A stretch of 6,567 nt of DNA from Planctomycetota bacterium. Its GTDB lineage: Bacteria; Planctomycetota; Phycisphaerae; WQYP01. The notes beneath the pieces were generated by a model. It made no database searches, was not told the origin of the DNA, and saw only the letters and a program-made list of their open reading frames with translations. Shown here piece after piece: positions 5,869-6,567 of the stretch (the first letter of the stretch is position 1; the number at the start of each line of letters is the position of its first letter). Location of the stretch: positions 1 to 6,567 of the forward strand of contig JAMDCX010000084.1 of assembly GCA_023489375.1 (NCBI GenBank). The letters are read 5' to 3'. The position numbers were made by a program, and so were the translations under genes.

Positions 5869-5971
5869 TCTCAAATTTCAAATCTCAGATACGCGTTGAG
5901 ACACCGCGTCTATCTTGAACCACCATATTGCGATACAGGTAGTTCAGGCCAGTCTCAAATTTCAAATCTCA
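5869..5971 (+). repeat. 19-nt direct repeat pair
   Basis: TCTCAAATTTCAAATCTCA occurs exactly at 5869-5887 and 5953-5971, a period of 84 bp. The intervening 65 bp are unrelated sequence containing a small ACGCG/CGCGT dyad. With only two copies this is neither a CRISPR array nor a tandem repeat, but probably a dispersed intergenic repeat. Confidence 0.6.
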
Positions 5972-6050
5972 AATTCATATACAGCATCACTTCGCTAACT
6001 TAACTTCCCCTTGGCTGTAACAAAAGCCTTGATTTTCGGCTATTTCTCAG

Positions 6051-6326
6051 TCATATACTTGCTACATTTAGCCCGATGCCCAGGCCGCCAAAGCTCTGAG
6101 CTTCGGATAATTCCAGAGTCTCCAAGTCCACCAATTCCTTGCCCTGTAAGGCTTGGGCAATAAGTTCGCGTATAGGAGGCGGCAGGTGTGTGACATTACA
6201 AATGGTGCGTGATCGCGGCCCCTGTGGGGTGCGGAAGGATTGTCGCACGAGAAAAGAGCCGTAGGTAGCCTTGCCGTGTCTACAGATGGTCTTCTGCATA
6301 AACATACGAGCTACATAGTACACCAT
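6051..6326 (-). pseudogene. Truncated IS1634-like transposase, N-terminal fragment
   Basis: A 91-codon frame encodes the opening of an IS1634/IS4-type transposase: MFMQKTICRHGKATYGSFLV, then a QSFRTPQGPRSRTICNVTHLP segment matching the usual 'ESYRT..GPRQR.V..LG.L' N-terminal pattern, then a charged helix and SEAQSFGGLGI. It then ends abruptly with GLNVASI and a stop. The catalytic DDE domain, several hundred residues in relatives, is missing, so the product cannot transpose DNA. The start may be ATG 6326 or the ATG at 6305; neither has a good ribosome binding site. The last residues may be the parent's authentic C-terminus joined by an in-frame internal deletion, which is inference. Family assignment rests on the N-terminal pattern only. 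Confidence 0.6.
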
Positions 6327-6387
6327 ATTTCATGTTAAATCAAGCATACCAATAAAATATTAAATCCAAATAGTACTTGCTACATTT
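6056..6387. repeat. 14-nt direct repeats inside the miniature element
   Basis: TACTTGCTACATTT occurs exactly at 6056-6069 and 6374-6387, and a looser copy (TACGAGCTACATA) lies at 6305-6317. One exact copy overlaps the last codons of the truncated transposase; the other is in its upstream leader. They could be subterminal transposase-binding sites or by-products of the deletion that made the element. Confidence 0.5.
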
Positions 6388-6446
6388 TCCATCAAAACCG
6401 CGCTTTTTCGGGCTTTTTTGCAAAACCAACGGGAAGTTAAGCTAGC

Positions 6447-6567
6447 CGGGCGGATGTCGGGTCCGCGCACCAACACGGTGACGGACTGGTATTCTTTACT
6501 CAACATATTATACATTGACCAAAAACTCATTGTTTGCAAATCGCACTTCATTTATTGCAAAACCAGT
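6447..6567. other. Right-hand window end, nothing recognised
   Basis: These 121 bp contain no gene I can support. A 63-codon minus-strand frame (6360-6551) extends into the inverted repeat of the mobile element and is rejected. The 11-mer TTGCAAAACCA at 6555-6565 repeats 6418-6428 inside the element's right end, but similarity stops there. Confidence 0.5.

Larger units (their letters stand above)
5554..5993. other. Gene-poor region upstream of the comB-like gene
   Basis: No coding region is supported over 440 bp. A 103-codon frame (5692-6003, +) runs across two perfect hairpins and both copies of a direct repeat, has no recognisable domain, and is better read as non-coding. The region holds a 13-bp palindrome, two REP-like hairpins, a 19-nt direct repeat pair and an isolated sequence like the end of the neighbouring mobile element. 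The comB promoter should lie near 5560-5640, but no clear -35/-10 pair compatible with the ribosome binding site stands out. Confidence 0.6.
5994..6446 (-). mobile_element. 453-bp miniature element derived from an IS1634-like insertion sequence
   Basis: The two ends are inverted repeats: 5994-6014 matches the reverse complement of 6426-6446 at 19 of 21 positions, including the shared block CTTAACTTCCC, followed by TTGG on both sides. A weaker match (AAAAGCC) continues a few bases inward. The interior holds the N-terminal part of a transposase gene read from the right end, as expected for the orientation of such elements. A full IS1634-family element is usually well over 1.5 kb, so this is an internally deleted, non-autonomous (MITE-like) copy. 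If the true ends are at 5999 and 6440, the flanks GCTAA and GCTAG would be an imperfect 5-bp target duplication, which cannot be separated from the repeat arms by eye. Confidence 0.7.

Noticed and set aside
5869..5971. CRISPR-like repeats
   Set aside because: Only two 19-nt AT-rich units with a 65-bp spacer, no further units and no cas gene.
5692..6003. 103-codon plus-strand frame as a small gene
   Set aside because: It spans two perfect hairpins and both direct repeat copies and ends inside the mobile element's terminal repeat.
6360..6551. 63-codon minus-strand frame at the right end
   Set aside because: It crosses the terminal inverted repeat of the mobile element and has no domain or ribosome binding site.

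Overview
The window looks like a piece of chromosome from a PVC-group bacterium, most likely a planctomycete of the Phycisphaerae type. The evidence is a prepilin-like protein with the strongly hydrophobic GFTLIE leader and a C-terminal H-x4-DG-S motif, a Tat-exported plant-type GH3 xylosidase, and long non-coding spacers full of dyads and short dispersed repeats. The phylum call is inference: no rRNA or marker gene is present, and Verrucomicrobiota or Lentisphaerota remain possible.

Layout. Bases 1-467 hold the possible C-terminal tail of an upstream gene (2-94, weakly like a TnpB-type transposase), then three strong stem-loops and a second block of small hairpins. A prepilin-like gene (468-1412, +) and a large GH3 glycosidase gene (1751-4456, +) follow, each with a clear Shine-Dalgarno sequence. 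The GH3 protein has a twin-arginine signal peptide, both GH3 catalytic domains, a CBM6-like module inserted in the second of them, and a C-terminal Fn3-like domain. A spacer (4457-4821) carries nested inverted repeats and two hairpins. It separates GH3 from a convergent comB-type gene (4822-5553, -), a predicted 2-phosphosulfolactate phosphatase. From 5554 to the end no intact gene is convincing. This stretch holds REP-like hairpins, a 19-nt direct repeat, and a 453-bp miniature mobile element (5994-6446) with 21-bp terminal inverted repeats and a truncated IS1634-like transposase reading frame.

How the parts relate. The prepilin-like gene and the GH3 gene are co-directional but 338 bp apart, so they need not be one operon. 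The GH3 enzyme would remove xylose or arabinose from plant-type oligosaccharides outside the cytoplasm. The 10-mer GAACGGTTAC occurs four times, each at or near a gene boundary (426-435, 1535-1544, 4453-4462, 4778-4787). It is either an operator-like element or a dispersed repeat, and is the most statistically striking unexplained signal here. The comB gene has no partner gene for sulfolactate or coenzyme M metabolism in view. I found no tRNA, rRNA or CRISPR array.
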